64,000 nucleotides of DNA, taken from NCBI RefSeq assembly GCF_040869045.1, contig NC_090321.1, positions 139,243,689 through 139,307,688 on the forward strand, given 5' to 3'. Every line of letters begins with the position of its first letter. The first letter of the stretch is position 1. Shown here one piece after another: positions 23,275 to 33,500 of this stretch. The notes under the pieces were generated by a model. It worked only from the letters and a program-made list of their open reading frames with translations, searched no databases and had not been told where the DNA came from. A program made the translations under genes and the position numbers. Origin of the DNA: Eurosta solidaginis. Its lineage: Eukaryota > Arthropoda > Insecta > Diptera > Tephritidae.

Positions 23275-23496
23275 TGTAGTATCGCGTTGAATTCACCCCA
23301 TTTCAAACACGCTTAACATTACAAACGCTCGTTCATTGACCCAGGTAACTACCATAAGTTCATTTGCTTTCACTAAGTCACCTAATGCATTAATGCGTCA
23401 TACCCAAATTGCTCAAGTACGAATCATATTGACAATATGTAGGTGAATTTTTGATGTCTTTATACTTTTATTTAACTTTACTATCAACACACTACA
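23275..23496 (+). repeat. 3' LTR of the membrane-ORF element, internally deleted
   Basis: 222 bases, TGTAGTATCGCGTTG to CAACACACTACA. Compared with the 5' LTR it lacks about 150 bases that include the AATAAA signal. Confidence 0.8.
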
Positions 23497-24851
23497 TTTT
23501 TCCATTTGTCGCATATGTCATCCAGTTTGCGCTGTCTCTGTTTAGGGAAGTTTTTAAATCTAATCCAATTGTTTGATCGAACTCCACTGCATCATCGCTT
23601 GAACTCAATGGCTCGGTAGCCTGTGAGCATAAATCTAACTTTCGCCTTTTGCAAGCCTCAATTTTGTACTTAGCAAACAATTTTCCACTAGCATTGTTAT
23701 TCGCTTTTCGAGGTTGGTAGTAAAAGTCCTTAAAAATAAAAAAAAATAAAAAAATACAGTGCATGAATAAAACAAATTTACAAATGTACCCAACTTTATA
23801 TATGCATATCCACCCAAAATTTCTATACAAAGTAAGGGCGGATAGCAGCGTTTTCGATTTTTCATAAAAAAATTAAGTGCATATACACATACGCGTCAGA
23901 AGAAACAGGGTCTGTATCGTGTGCTACAACTCGTATCGGAATCCATTCTTCACTCAATTTAAAAAAATGAAGCTGCCAAACTAAATAAATAAGTGTAAGA
24001 CGTAACACACGATACGGTCTCAGGACTATTATCAAAATCTTTTATAACCAAACTACCTTCATATCATTTTCATTGGGGAACATACAACAAACTTCATGTA
24101 ATAAGTTGTCAAAATCATGTGGCTTAAGTACAAGAATAGTGCTTATTATTTCCTTCATTATGATGTCAATTAAGTCATTTCTGTCGCTGAACCTAAGTGC
24201 ATTATGTTCTTTATAAGACTCAACTATTGCTTTGCCTTTTGATAATTCGCACACCAAATCAGATAAGCTCTATAAGAAAGTATTATTATTATTGACTTAG
24301 CCCGACAATCGGTTCTATCGGGTTTCACACCCGACCAAGAACTGTTATTTCAATGTAACCCCATTTAATTTCATCCCGTTTTTGCTTTAACCTCGTAACT
24401 ACATTTTTTGACATTTTACCACGTAATATTAATTCAGAAACGGGAGGATTTTCCGCATCCCATCCTCGGAGCAGTTCCTTGCAGCTGGACAACAACAGCT
24501 CTATGAATTATATAAATTATTTTATTTTATTTTTTTTTAACACGTTTCTTTCAATTGAACAACTTGGGGCTGGTGAATGTGCACTACTTGTTTGCTACTG
24601 CAACCAGTCAGCCACTTTCGACGGCATTGACAGTGTATGATCGTCAGTTCCAAACTATTTCAGCATGATAAATAAATAAATGATAAACAGATTATTAAAC
24701 ACACATTTTAATTATCTGTATAAATTTAACCTCTTCTTTTCTCGAAGCAAAAAGCTTCTCCCGAAATAAAACCCGCAATCCTAAGGGTGAATCTGCCTCT
24801 TTTAAGTCTTCGCTTTTTAAGTATTTTAAACTTTCAAACGTGATTTCCTCA
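23497..24851 (-). pseudogene. Transposon-derived MHDI-EGV/LKMSASE protein, N-terminal half with SAM-like exon
   Basis: Three exons can be read on minus. Exon a, from about 24851 (acceptor TTTCACAG), encodes ITFESLKYLKSEDLKEAD and LGLRVLFREKLF, a SAM-domain-like helix bundle. Exon b, 24270 (acceptor TTCTTATAG) to 24057 (donor GTAGTT), encodes CELSKGKAIVESYKEH and RNDLIDIIMKEIIS. Exon c, 23728 (acceptor TTTTTAAG) to 23497, encodes FYYQPRKANNNASGKLFAKY and continues until it is cut by the LTR element. Motif order matches one insect family whose C-terminal part is at 16364-17565. Rejoining across the insertion needs a one-base change in an A run, so the gene may already have been dead. First exon and promoter are not visible. 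Confidence 0.6.
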
Positions 24852-24980
24852 CCTGTGAAATAACAAAAAGAAAAATGATGCAATTCATTCTTTCGGCAAT
24901 GACCTAGAACAGGGGTTGACGGGATTTAAGGGATTATGTAGCGCAACCCTCTCAAGGGGTTGCCAGCGCAACAATATGTA

Positions 24981-25452
24981 TTGTTACGAATATTAGCAAC
25001 ACTAAGCGATGCTGTCATCTCTAAGCCGATGCTAAGAGTGATTTGTATGCACATCCATAAATCAATCATTATGTATCTACATAAACGAATCAATCATTAG
25101 GTCTACACATATGTACGTACACGCACCGGAGAAGCAACGCACAAACACATGCAGATATCTTATCTTAGATATGCAATTATAATTGTGGAAGTGTCGCTCA
25201 CAAACACACGCACATATGAGAGCTATACACGTACATCTGTAGTTATAATTATAACAGATAACCAACTAGTTGATAGATTGTAGAACAGAAGCGCCTAGAA
25301 GATACAAAGAGGAATAGTAGAGTTATTTATTGTGAAGTACTTTAATAAAGACCATTTTGCATTACTGAATAGTGGTGTTATTTATTCAACAGTTTAGTGA
25401 TTCGAACTTAGCAGAAGGTTGCAAATAAGAGGATTTGCAGTAAATTCGTTGC
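24981..25452 (+). mobile_element. Solo LTR, gypsy-like
   Basis: Starts TTGTTACGAATATTAGC and ends AGTAAATTCGTTGC, with an AATAAAG polyadenylation signal near 25344 followed by a U5-like end. Flanked by AATATGTA on both sides (24973-24980, 25453-25460). That repeat is longer than the usual 4-5 bases of LTR elements, so exact limits are uncertain. No coding capacity; 25077-25265 minus is incidental. Confidence 0.55.
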
Positions 25453-25460
25453 AATATGTA

Positions 25461-26000
25461 GCTTCTCCGCCCCAATTGTCAACCTCACCTACCCGCGGCG
25501 AATCCTGTTGCATTAACAGGCGAGGCTCTGGGACCCCAAGCTCCTCATAGAACTAGGGGTGGGGGGGGGGGGGGGGGGGGGGGAGGGGGGATGGCCTGAA
25601 TGTTTAATGTGGTCATATAATTAAACTAACAACAGTGGTTCACTGCTAATACGCGTTCAAGAAGGGTGTCGAAAGACGCGTATTGACCTCGACAACAACA
25701 ATCCAAAGGCGGAAAAGAAAGGTGGTTCGAAAGATATTAGCGAAAAACCGAAAATGACCCTGAGTGCCCCCGCAACCGGGGGTTGGATCCATAGTATTTT
25801 TGCGCAACACCTTTCTGCGTTGGCGGCCTTCTGCCTCGCTTATAAAAAAATTACCCTGGCCGGTCGACCAATGGGTGGGATCTAAGAGGGGTAAGTTGCA
25901 GGGGGAACCTTGTTCAAAATATTATTCTAGACAGCTCAATCCAACCCAGGTACCGAATAGAAAAGAAAGGGCCAGTTGGCATGCTTAGTTTTGTTCATAC
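25461..26000 (+). mobile_element. Dispersed repeat fragment, probably non-LTR untranslated region
   Basis: GC-richer segment with GCGAATCCTGTTGCATTAACAG, then a 23-base G run (25561-25583) followed by AGGGGGG, ATGTGGTCATATAA, and later ACGCGTATTGACCTCGACAACAACAATCC. I recall such sequences as high-copy repeats in tephritid genomes, but cannot name the element. No coding domain; the 25764-25988 frame has no motif. Confidence 0.35.
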
Positions 26001-27178
26001 ATATATTTTGAGCTCAAGCTCCCTTAAATTAAAGCAAACGTGGTAATGGATAAGTCAACGTAACCGTGGTAATAATTCAGTATAAGCAAAAAAGTGTGTA
26101 TTAGCAATCGAAAAGTCAAAACCTAAAAATGGGCTGCTATTTTTTACTCAGAGTGCACTGATGTGAAGTTTTCGAGGCGTCATCTTGAATATACGTTTTA
26201 CATTTACTGTGTGCCTCCGCGTTATGTGGGTACATTTAAGTAGCAGCAAAAGTGCGGCTTCTGCCAAATAACGCCACAAGTAAGCCAATATTTCGAAAAG
26301 GAACGGTAATGTTTAACAAGACGGTACACCAGATAATTTTTATCAAAAATTACAAAGGTGGTATCAAAAGATGGGTCTTGACCTCAGGACAAATGCGCGG
26401 TGGCAACGGCGCGCACCCACGTATTTGTTAAAGAATGGTTAAGGCGAAAAAAAGGGAAGAAAATAAAAACACCAAAAAAGTTTCATATTAATAAAAAAGG
26501 AATTCACAGTGTTTTTTTTATTCAATGTATAGAAATACAACAAGTGTTAAGGAAGATTTTAACAGGTGTTGTGAAAATGAAAATATTAAATATATTTTAG
26601 GAAATTTTCAACTTACGTGAACGTGGGATAACGTGTACCTTTGCTGGCTGCTGGATCAAAAGAGAGAGAGCCTTTTTGCCACATGAGCCGATGAACCCCT
26701 GATACAGCTCCTTCGTTGGGGTTCCCGGCAACAAAGTTGCTGTACCGCGGGCTCACAGCGGTAAAAATCTAGGATACATACGTACTACCACTCAAACATG
26801 CCTGTGTGTATAGTGATCACAAGCATATGTGGGTGGTAGTAACGAAGGAAAATAACCAAAGAAAATTATGTTACGAGGGAGGGGAGATATATTTAGGCCT
26901 GTGGCCTAAACATACCGGCCCCTTGCCATAAGCAACAAAGAAAAAATGAAAAAAAGGGAATGCCACGTGATCGCACGTCCAGTAAGGCGCTGTAACGAAA
27001 TAGGGCAGTGCAGATGCGGACTGCAAGCACTGCACGCCAGATGGTTGACCTCACGTTTCGCTCTCCTGTGGAAAAAGAGAAGAAGTTATTTAATATACGT
27101 ACGTGGTTTTGAATTCCGTGCATATTTACTTAAATTTATATAAGATGGCGCATGTGTGTGAGTGAAAAAAATGGATAT
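26001..27178. other. Unassigned region
   Basis: Mixed composition, no domain recognised. A splice-acceptor-like TTTTTCCACAG on minus (about 27070) precedes an open stretch to 26893 that lacks a known motif. It could be the 3' part of the gag-protease gene to its right. Nothing else supported. Confidence 0.35.
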
Positions 27179-27850
27179 TTATTTTTGGCAGGCTCCCGAG
27201 ACCACCAACCCGAACACGGTTGGTTGGGTTAGGAGACCGCCAACTGTCGATGCCGGTGTACCACTCACCATCACTTCGGCGTATAGATCAACGCCGAGTG
27301 TCAGCCGAACTGGCGATGAGCAGTAGAACTGAGGATCCGCAAGCCGCATGAATTCAAAAGGCGCGGCAATCTTCGGGTCCACATTAGACGCCGGACTCAA
27401 GCGATAGTGGCCTTTGACCACTGCGACTTGAGTGGTGACGTGCGTCGATGACCCGAACTTGCCGCGCAAAATAAGGGTGCATTGCCCTGGTCCCTGGCAC
27501 TCCAATTGGAGATCACGTACCAGCTCTGCATCGTCGATTGTGCTGGTGGCGCAGGGATCGATGATAGCACGAACCAGATGTAAATGTCTCCGCGATTCGA
27601 TGCGCACTATGGCCGTCGGCGCAATGGGCACGAAAGGCCGCATGATGGGTGCTGGAGTAGCTTGGAGCAGTCGGCCGGTTCGGAAGCCTTCCGGTGTACC
27701 ACGTGATAGTGTCCTTGTACATTGGGCTTAGAGAGTGTATGGCGTCTATTTATTTCGCCGCTGCTGTCTCTCGCGTTTGGATGGCTTGGTGGGGCCTCGT
27801 TGGGGTCCGATGTCGCGGTGCCGCCAATTGTCGCGTTCCTTTCGAGGTTT
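27179..27850 (-). pseudogene. Gag-protease gene, protease-like part (BEL/Pao-type)
   Basis: The frame ending at 27179 has FVPIAPTAIVRIESRR, LVRAIIDPCATSTIDD and LGVDLYAEVM, the layout of BEL/Pao retropepsin-like domains. The active-site triplet is DPC instead of the usual D[ST]G, so it probably does not cut. No reverse transcriptase follows. The upstream gag half lies at 36734-37212 on the far side of the gypsy insertion. In the linker two in-frame stops occur in the protease frame (around 27735-27755), while another frame is open there, so the copy is damaged or spliced. Gag-protease units without polymerase are common in fly genomes, as non-autonomous elements or co-opted genes. Confidence 0.65.
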
Positions 27851-27854
27851 CCTT

Positions 27855-29647
27855 TATGAGGTGGGTTTTGCCTAAGGCTGGGGTAACGCTCAGTCAATCC
27901 AGAGTCGAGTAAAGGTCCCACAAACCCCTACTGAATAAATACACAATATTTATGTGTTACGAACACACGCACACACGGCTGGAGATATTAGGCGGACAGC
28001 AGCTTTCCGTCGCAAGATGGCGAGGGGGGCGGAGCGTCGACTAACGGAGGTTCGGTAGGGCGGCTGAACGGTCGGGTAACGGACGGACTGGTACGGCGGT
28101 ACGGAAGCAGCGGCGGGATAGAAGCAACGGCTTAACTGCGGTAGGATGGCAAGCGGCCAACGGTCGTCGTCGCAGTGGCGGGACGGATGCAGCGGCTTAA
28201 CGGCGGTAGGATGGCGGACGGCCAACGGACGTCGTAGCAGCGGCGTGACGGATGCAGCGGCTTAACGGCGGTAGGGTGGCGAACGGCCAACGGTCGTCGT
28301 AGCAGCGGCGTGACGGATGCAGCGGCTTAACGGCGGTAGGGTCGCGAACGGCCAACGGTCGTCGTGGCTGATGCGGCGGCAGCGGCGGTGGGCTACGGAG
28401 CTCGTACCAAGGCCGTGGTGAGAGGGGAGATGGGCTGGCGACGGGGTTTACCTGGACAGCGGCTGCGTGTTCCGGGCGGGATAGAATGGGCGTACCAGCG
28501 GACTTGTATTGGTCGGTCGGTCGGCTTCGGCAGGATCGGGCTGATCGAACGTCTTCGGCAGGCTCGGTAATCGGCGGGGTCAGTCACCTGCGGGAGAAAC
28601 TGCGAGGACTCGGGTTAGTGCTGGTTTCACCGCTGGACACCCCCGCCTCCCTACTTGCACACTAGTAGAAGGTGCGTAAGGGGGGTGGGGTTGTACCAGC
28701 CGAGGCGCCGTGGGTCGACCCGTGGCGGAGGGGAAGTGCACCCTAACGGCACAGCGGTAGCCCCTTGTGCGCACGCATCGGCTCACGGCCGAAACCAGAG
28801 CTGCGGAGAGGGGGTCGTGCGGTCGTTCGGGCGGCGAGTCATTCCTTACCAGACCAGGACGACGGAGGGAAGGGTAGTCCGAAGACACCACTCGCGTCAT
28901 CCTGGTGCAGCAGGGGGTGACTCGCGCCACGGCCGCACCCTCTTCTCCCCAGCTAACTAGAGGGAGTGGTTCCTCCGCTCCGGCCAGCCTACTAAAATCA
29001 GAGCTGAGGGGGGAGGGGGTTATTTGGTCATTAAGGCAGCGGGCCGCTCAACACCAGGGTGGGCGACGGAGGGAAGGATAGTCCGAAGACACCACTCGCG
29101 TCGTCCAGCCCAGGTGAAGGGTGACTCGCGCCATGACAGCGCCCCTTCCGCTCAGTCCGAGCCGCGGGGGAGGGGGGTTATTTGGTCATTAAGGCAGCGG
29201 GCCGCTCAACACCAGGGTGGGCGACGGAGGGAAGGATAGTCCGAAGACACCACTCGCGTCGTCCAACTCTGGTGGAGGGTGACCCGCGCCATGACAGCGC
29301 CCCCTTCCACTCGGCTAGCTAGCCGGAGTGGCAATTTTGTCTTTAAAAAGACAACCACTCCCGCTGGCTCACCTGCGAGGACTGAATTGCAAAAATGCAA
29401 ATTCAATGTTTATATGGGTGGTGCCGCAAACTGGTTGAGAAGTCAACGCACCATTATTGTGCTTTTTCATTCGTTTGCTATCAGTGGTTGTTGACTATGC
29501 TATACAAGTGGTTTTTGGCTATGCTATAGAAACTGGTTGAGAAGTCAACGCACCATTATTGTGCTTTTTCATTGGTTTGCTATTAGTGGTTGTTGACTAT
29601 GTTATACAAGCATAAGTACAAGTGGTTTATTGTAACGCTACGTTACA
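27855..29647 (-). repeat. 3' LTR of the gypsy element
   Basis: 1,793 bases, ends TGTAACG and CCTCATA on minus. Strikingly GC-rich against its surroundings. Contains tandem ~65-base units with CGGCTTAACGGCGGTAGG (about 28110-28370), a second set of direct repeats around GGAAGGATAGTCCGAAGACA (about 28855-29290), and a ~100-base duplication around AGAAGTCAACGCACCATT (29430-29620). All open frames in it are by-products of these repeats. Confidence 0.92.
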
Positions 29648-29665
29648 GTCCCCCTCCCACTTCGG
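29648..29665 (-). other. Polypurine tract
   Basis: On minus CCGAAGTGGGAGGGGGAC directly upstream of the 3' LTR, where plus-strand DNA synthesis is primed in LTR elements. Confidence 0.75.
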
Positions 29666-29866
29666 TTGACGGAAAGCTGCGGTGGGGAAAGATGGAGTTC
29701 CAGGCATGGCCTAGGTCTTGTGCCGGTGTGCATGTGGGCGAAGCACTTTATTTAAAAAAAAAATTTTTTTCCCAAAAATATACAGAGTCATTCCACTTAT
29801 ATCTAACAGAGTTAATGTTATTGTAATTGTTCAAAAAAAAAAAATGTTCCACTGTTTTGTTGTTGT

Positions 29867-29905
<39 letters not shown>

Positions 29906-30121
29906 GTCGGGGGTGGAGTCGTACTAAACTGTGTCCGTTGTCGTACTTCTCTTGTTCCCCTTTTAATGTTATGTAGATATGTATGTATTTTTTTTTTTTT
30001 TTTTTTTTTTTGTGAAAATAATTTACAATTCATTTCTGACTTAAATCTAACAAGTTTTTGTAAAAGGTATGAAAATATAAAAATATAAAAAAGAAATGCG
30101 GCGGCCTCTTCTCCTGCTGTC
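29666..30121 (-). other. 3' noncoding region of the gypsy element with T runs
   Basis: Contains long T runs on plus (about 29868-29905 and 29990-30011), hence A runs in the transcript. No gene seen. Confidence 0.6.
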
Positions 30122-30535
30122 TCATTCGACTTGTACCATTCGGTTGATTCCCATCAGCGAGACTTTCGCCCGGTTCTCGCCCATCATCTTCACCTTGACG
30201 CGCTGGTTCTTCCAATAGAATTTCCAGCACTTTTTGCTCAGTTTTGTCGGGCGTTTTAGTTTTAGTTCCCCGAAAAATTGTTCGGGATCGGGGTGCCCCT
30301 CTTCGTATGTCGTTTTCTTCGTTTCGTTGTGTTCGGTGTCGCCCCGTCCCTGTGGCTCTGGTTGCGGGTCTTCTTTTATGGCCATTAGTTGCTCTATTGG
30401 TGGCCCATGAAAAATTTGAATTCTCTGAATCTTCGGTTTGTTTGCCGGCCACACTGTTGCCTCAAACGGCGGCCGCCACGGGCGTATCGGTTTCGGTGAG
30501 TCCGGTGGTGTGTGTTGCCGCTGTTTTCGACTCAT
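30122..30535 (-). CDS. Third ORF of the gypsy element, basic proline-rich protein
   Basis: 137 residues starting 46 bases after the gag-pol stop. It begins MSRKQRQHTPPDSPKPIRPW, has IQIFHGPPIEQL near residue 45 and a lysine-rich C-terminal half (LKRPTKLSKKCWKFYWKNQR). No signal peptide or transmembrane segment, so it is not an envelope protein. A second frame (30452-30030, starting MAGKQTEDSENSN) overlaps it; I prefer this one because its start has a counterpart in the ORF after another gypsy integrase at 10435-10818. Could act in RNA binding or regulation; that is a guess. Confidence 0.45.
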   Translation of the reverse strand: MSRKQRQHTPPDSPKPIRPWRPPFEATVWPANKPKIQRIQIFHGPPIEQLMAIKEDPQPEPQGRGDTEHNETKKTTYEEGHPDPEQFFGELKLKRPTKLSKKCWKFYWKNQRVKVKMMGENRAKVSLMGINRMVQVE

Positions 30536-30581
30536 TGTTGGACAGTTGGTTCCTGCAATGAGTAAGCAAAACGAGGGTTGT

Positions 30582-33500
30582 TTAGAATTTGTACGGCTTT
30601 AAATCTTGCAAGTGCGCGTGTTGTTGCTTTGTTTGCCCCGGGTGGCCTACTTTCACCGTGTTCGTGGAAACATATTCCATCACCAAGTACGGGCCGGAAA
30701 ATTTTGGTGCTAACTTCTGGGCGAATTTGTCGGCCGCGGATGAGAGTGGGTGGTCCCTTTTCATCACCTGATCGCCTATGCGTGGCTTCCATTGCCGTCT
30801 GCGTAAGTCGTAGTGTTTTTTCTGTTGCTTTGAAGCTTTGGCTAGGTGCCCTTTTATCTCGTCCCATAACTTGGTGATGGACGGTGGTACGGTTGGTGGC
30901 TCTGCTGGTACTGCTCCCTCCGTGCGCACTTGCTGCGGTGCTGTAAGGTCTCTACCGAAGTTGATTTCTGCTGCTGATGCTGTTGTCGACTCGTGGCTAG
31001 CCGTGTTTATCGCGAATGCTATTTGCGGAATCTCCTGGTCCCAGGTGCGGTGGTCGTCCTTGCATCGCTGAGCTATCATGGTTTTCACGACTCGGTTGGT
31101 TCGCTCGGTGGGGTTTTCGTGCGGGGCGTAAGCTGCCGTAAACTTGTGATCGATGCGGTGGTCGTTCAAAAACGCTGCTAATGCCTTCCCGACGAATTGT
31201 TTACCATTGTCGGTGAGGAAGGTTTTCGGGCAGCCAAATCGGTATATGACTCTTTCTTGGAGTGCTTTGATTACGCTTGTCGTTGTCGCTTGGCGCACTG
31301 GGATCAACTCCACCCACTTGGAGAATTTATCCACCATGACGAGGAGACAAGTATTTCCTTGCTTGGAACGGGGCAGTGGTCCCACGAAGTCAGCGGTTAC
31401 TATTTCCCACGGCCGTGATGATTGCATGGTTGCCATCAATCCTGCTGGGCGTCTTTGCTCGACTTTGTATTCTGCGCATCTGATACACTTCCGTACGTGT
31501 TTGAGAACATCGCGGAACATCCCGGGCCAGTAATAGTTCTGTTGTGCTCTCTTAAGCGTCTTCTTCACCCCGAGATGTCCGGCGGCGGCGGCGTCATGGA
31601 CTTCTTGTAGTACGTCCTTTCGTCGGTCGGCTGGGATGCACAGCTTCCATTGCGGTGACCGCGAGAGTTGATTTCTCGGGGAAATGTGGCGGAAGAGTCG
31701 GTTATCGACGATCTGGTAATCTGGATGTGCTTGAGGTTTTTCCCGCACCTGTCTTGCTTTCCTCTCGTGCCAGTCGTTTGTTCCGTTGGTTATGGCGTAC
31801 AAAATGTCATCATCGGCGTGTTGTAGCGGGCAGCGGGAGAGTGCGTCGGCTACCACGTTCTGTGCTCCTTTTCGGTATTCTATCTCGAAATTATATTGTT
31901 GCAATTCCAGTGCCCATCTTGCCAGACGTCCAGAGGGGTTTTGGAGCGAGTGCAGCCATTTTAGTGAGTGGTGGTCGGTGATGACGGTGAAGTGATATCC
32001 CTCCAGGTACGGTCTCATCTTACGGATACCCCATAGCACGGCGAGGCATTCCTGTTCGGTGGCCGAGTATCGTTTTTCCAGCTGTGTTAGGCTTCGGCTG
32101 GCGTAAGCTACTACGTTTTCGTGGTCGGAATGGCGTTGATAGAGCACGACGCCCAGGCCCTCTCCGCTCGCGTCGGTCTGGAGAAAAAACGGTCGAGAGA
32201 AGTCCGGACAACAAAGTATCGGCGCGCTGGAGAGCTTATCCTTGAGTGCTTGGAAAGCGTGATTTTGTTGCCCCTCCCATTTCCAGACTTGTCCCTTTTT
32301 CAGCAGTTGGTTAAGCGGCGCGGCGAGCGTAGAGAAGTCGGCCACGAAGCGGCGGTACCACGACGCTAGTCCAAGAAAACGGCGGAGCTCTTTGAGCGTT
32401 TTCGGTGCGGGCATCTCTTGTACAGCGGATACTTTTGCTGGATCGGTGTGAATTCCTTTCGAACTGATGACGTGTCCTAGGTAATGGAGTTGTTGCTGGA
32501 CGAAGCTGCACTTTTCGAAGTTTACTTGCATCCTGTGTCTTTGTAGGCGCTCGAACACTTCCCTCAAGATCGCCAAGTGTTCTTCGAAGGTATCTCCCAA
32601 TACGATGATATCGTCCAGGTAGGCGAAAACTTTTGGTTGGAGTTCGGGCCCAAGTATCGAATCCAGAGCGCGTTGAAAGGTAGCCGGAGCAGAGTGTAGG
32701 CCAAATGGCATGACTTTCCACTGGAACAACCCTCTGCCAGGAACTGTAAATGCGGTGTATGGTCGGGATGCTCTGGCGAGCGGGATTTGCCAGTAGCCGT
32801 TCTTCAAGTCAATGGTCGAGATGAATTTCGCCTCTTTCAGCTGGTCGAGAATGGCTCCAATTTGCGGCAACGGGTAAGCGTCTGGTTCGCTGGCGGCGTT
32901 GAGCTGACGGTAATCTATGCACATCCTCCACGTGCCCTGTTTTTTGCGGACTAGCACGATTGGTGAGCTGTACGCGCTTCGTGATGGTTCTATTCTTCCT
33001 CCGGCTAATAACTCGTCTACCTCTTCGTTGATTACTTGTTGCATGGCCGGGTTGCGGGGGTAGTATCGTTGCTTCAGCGGTCGGTTGTGTTTGAGACGAA
33101 TCGTATGCTCGGCTGCAGTGCTCGGTCCGATGATTTCGCCAAACCGCTTTTGGTGATGCGCCAGGAAGTTTCCCAGTTCCGTGTTTTGTTCGTCGCTCAG
33201 GTGTTCTCGGTTCGTCAATGCACATAGCGTATCCAGTTCGGGTGCTCTCTTGGTCACGGTGGCCTCTAGCGGCTGGCCATCCAGCGTGAGGATGATTCCC
33301 CTCTTTCTTAGGAAGTCCATTCCGAGGATTACCTGTTCGGCCAAGTTTGGGATAACGGACAGCATCGCGTCTGTGGCTCGTCCTTGATACACAATCCTTG
33401 CCGGGTAGGAATTCGAGGTAAAGACGCACGTTTGGTCTGCCAGCTGGATACTTCGCTTGTTGGGGCGTGCCTTGATGTTGTTATTTTCTAGGTGTTTCCG

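Larger units (their letters stand above)
17566..23496 (+). mobile_element. LTR retroelement without gag-pol, carrying one small membrane ORF
   Basis: Matching ends TGTAGT...ACTACA define LTRs at 17566-17924 and 23275-23496, flanked by the 4-base direct repeat TTTT (17562-17565 and 23497-23500). A primer-binding site follows the 5' LTR at once. Nothing inside resembles gag, protease, reverse transcriptase or integrase, so it would need enzymes from another element. The only plausible gene is at 19395-19673. A 1.7-kb solo LTR of the gypsy family is inserted at 20291-22018. The element itself is inserted in the transposon-derived gene. Confidence 0.8.

Noticed and set aside
26400..26600. 66-codon basic ORF on plus
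   Set aside because: No homology cue, no promoter, lysine-rich because the region is A-rich.
27950..29494. Open frames in both gypsy LTRs (repeated at 35006-36576)
   Set aside because: Same frames in both LTR copies, on both strands, made by internal repeats. LTRs of this group do not encode proteins.
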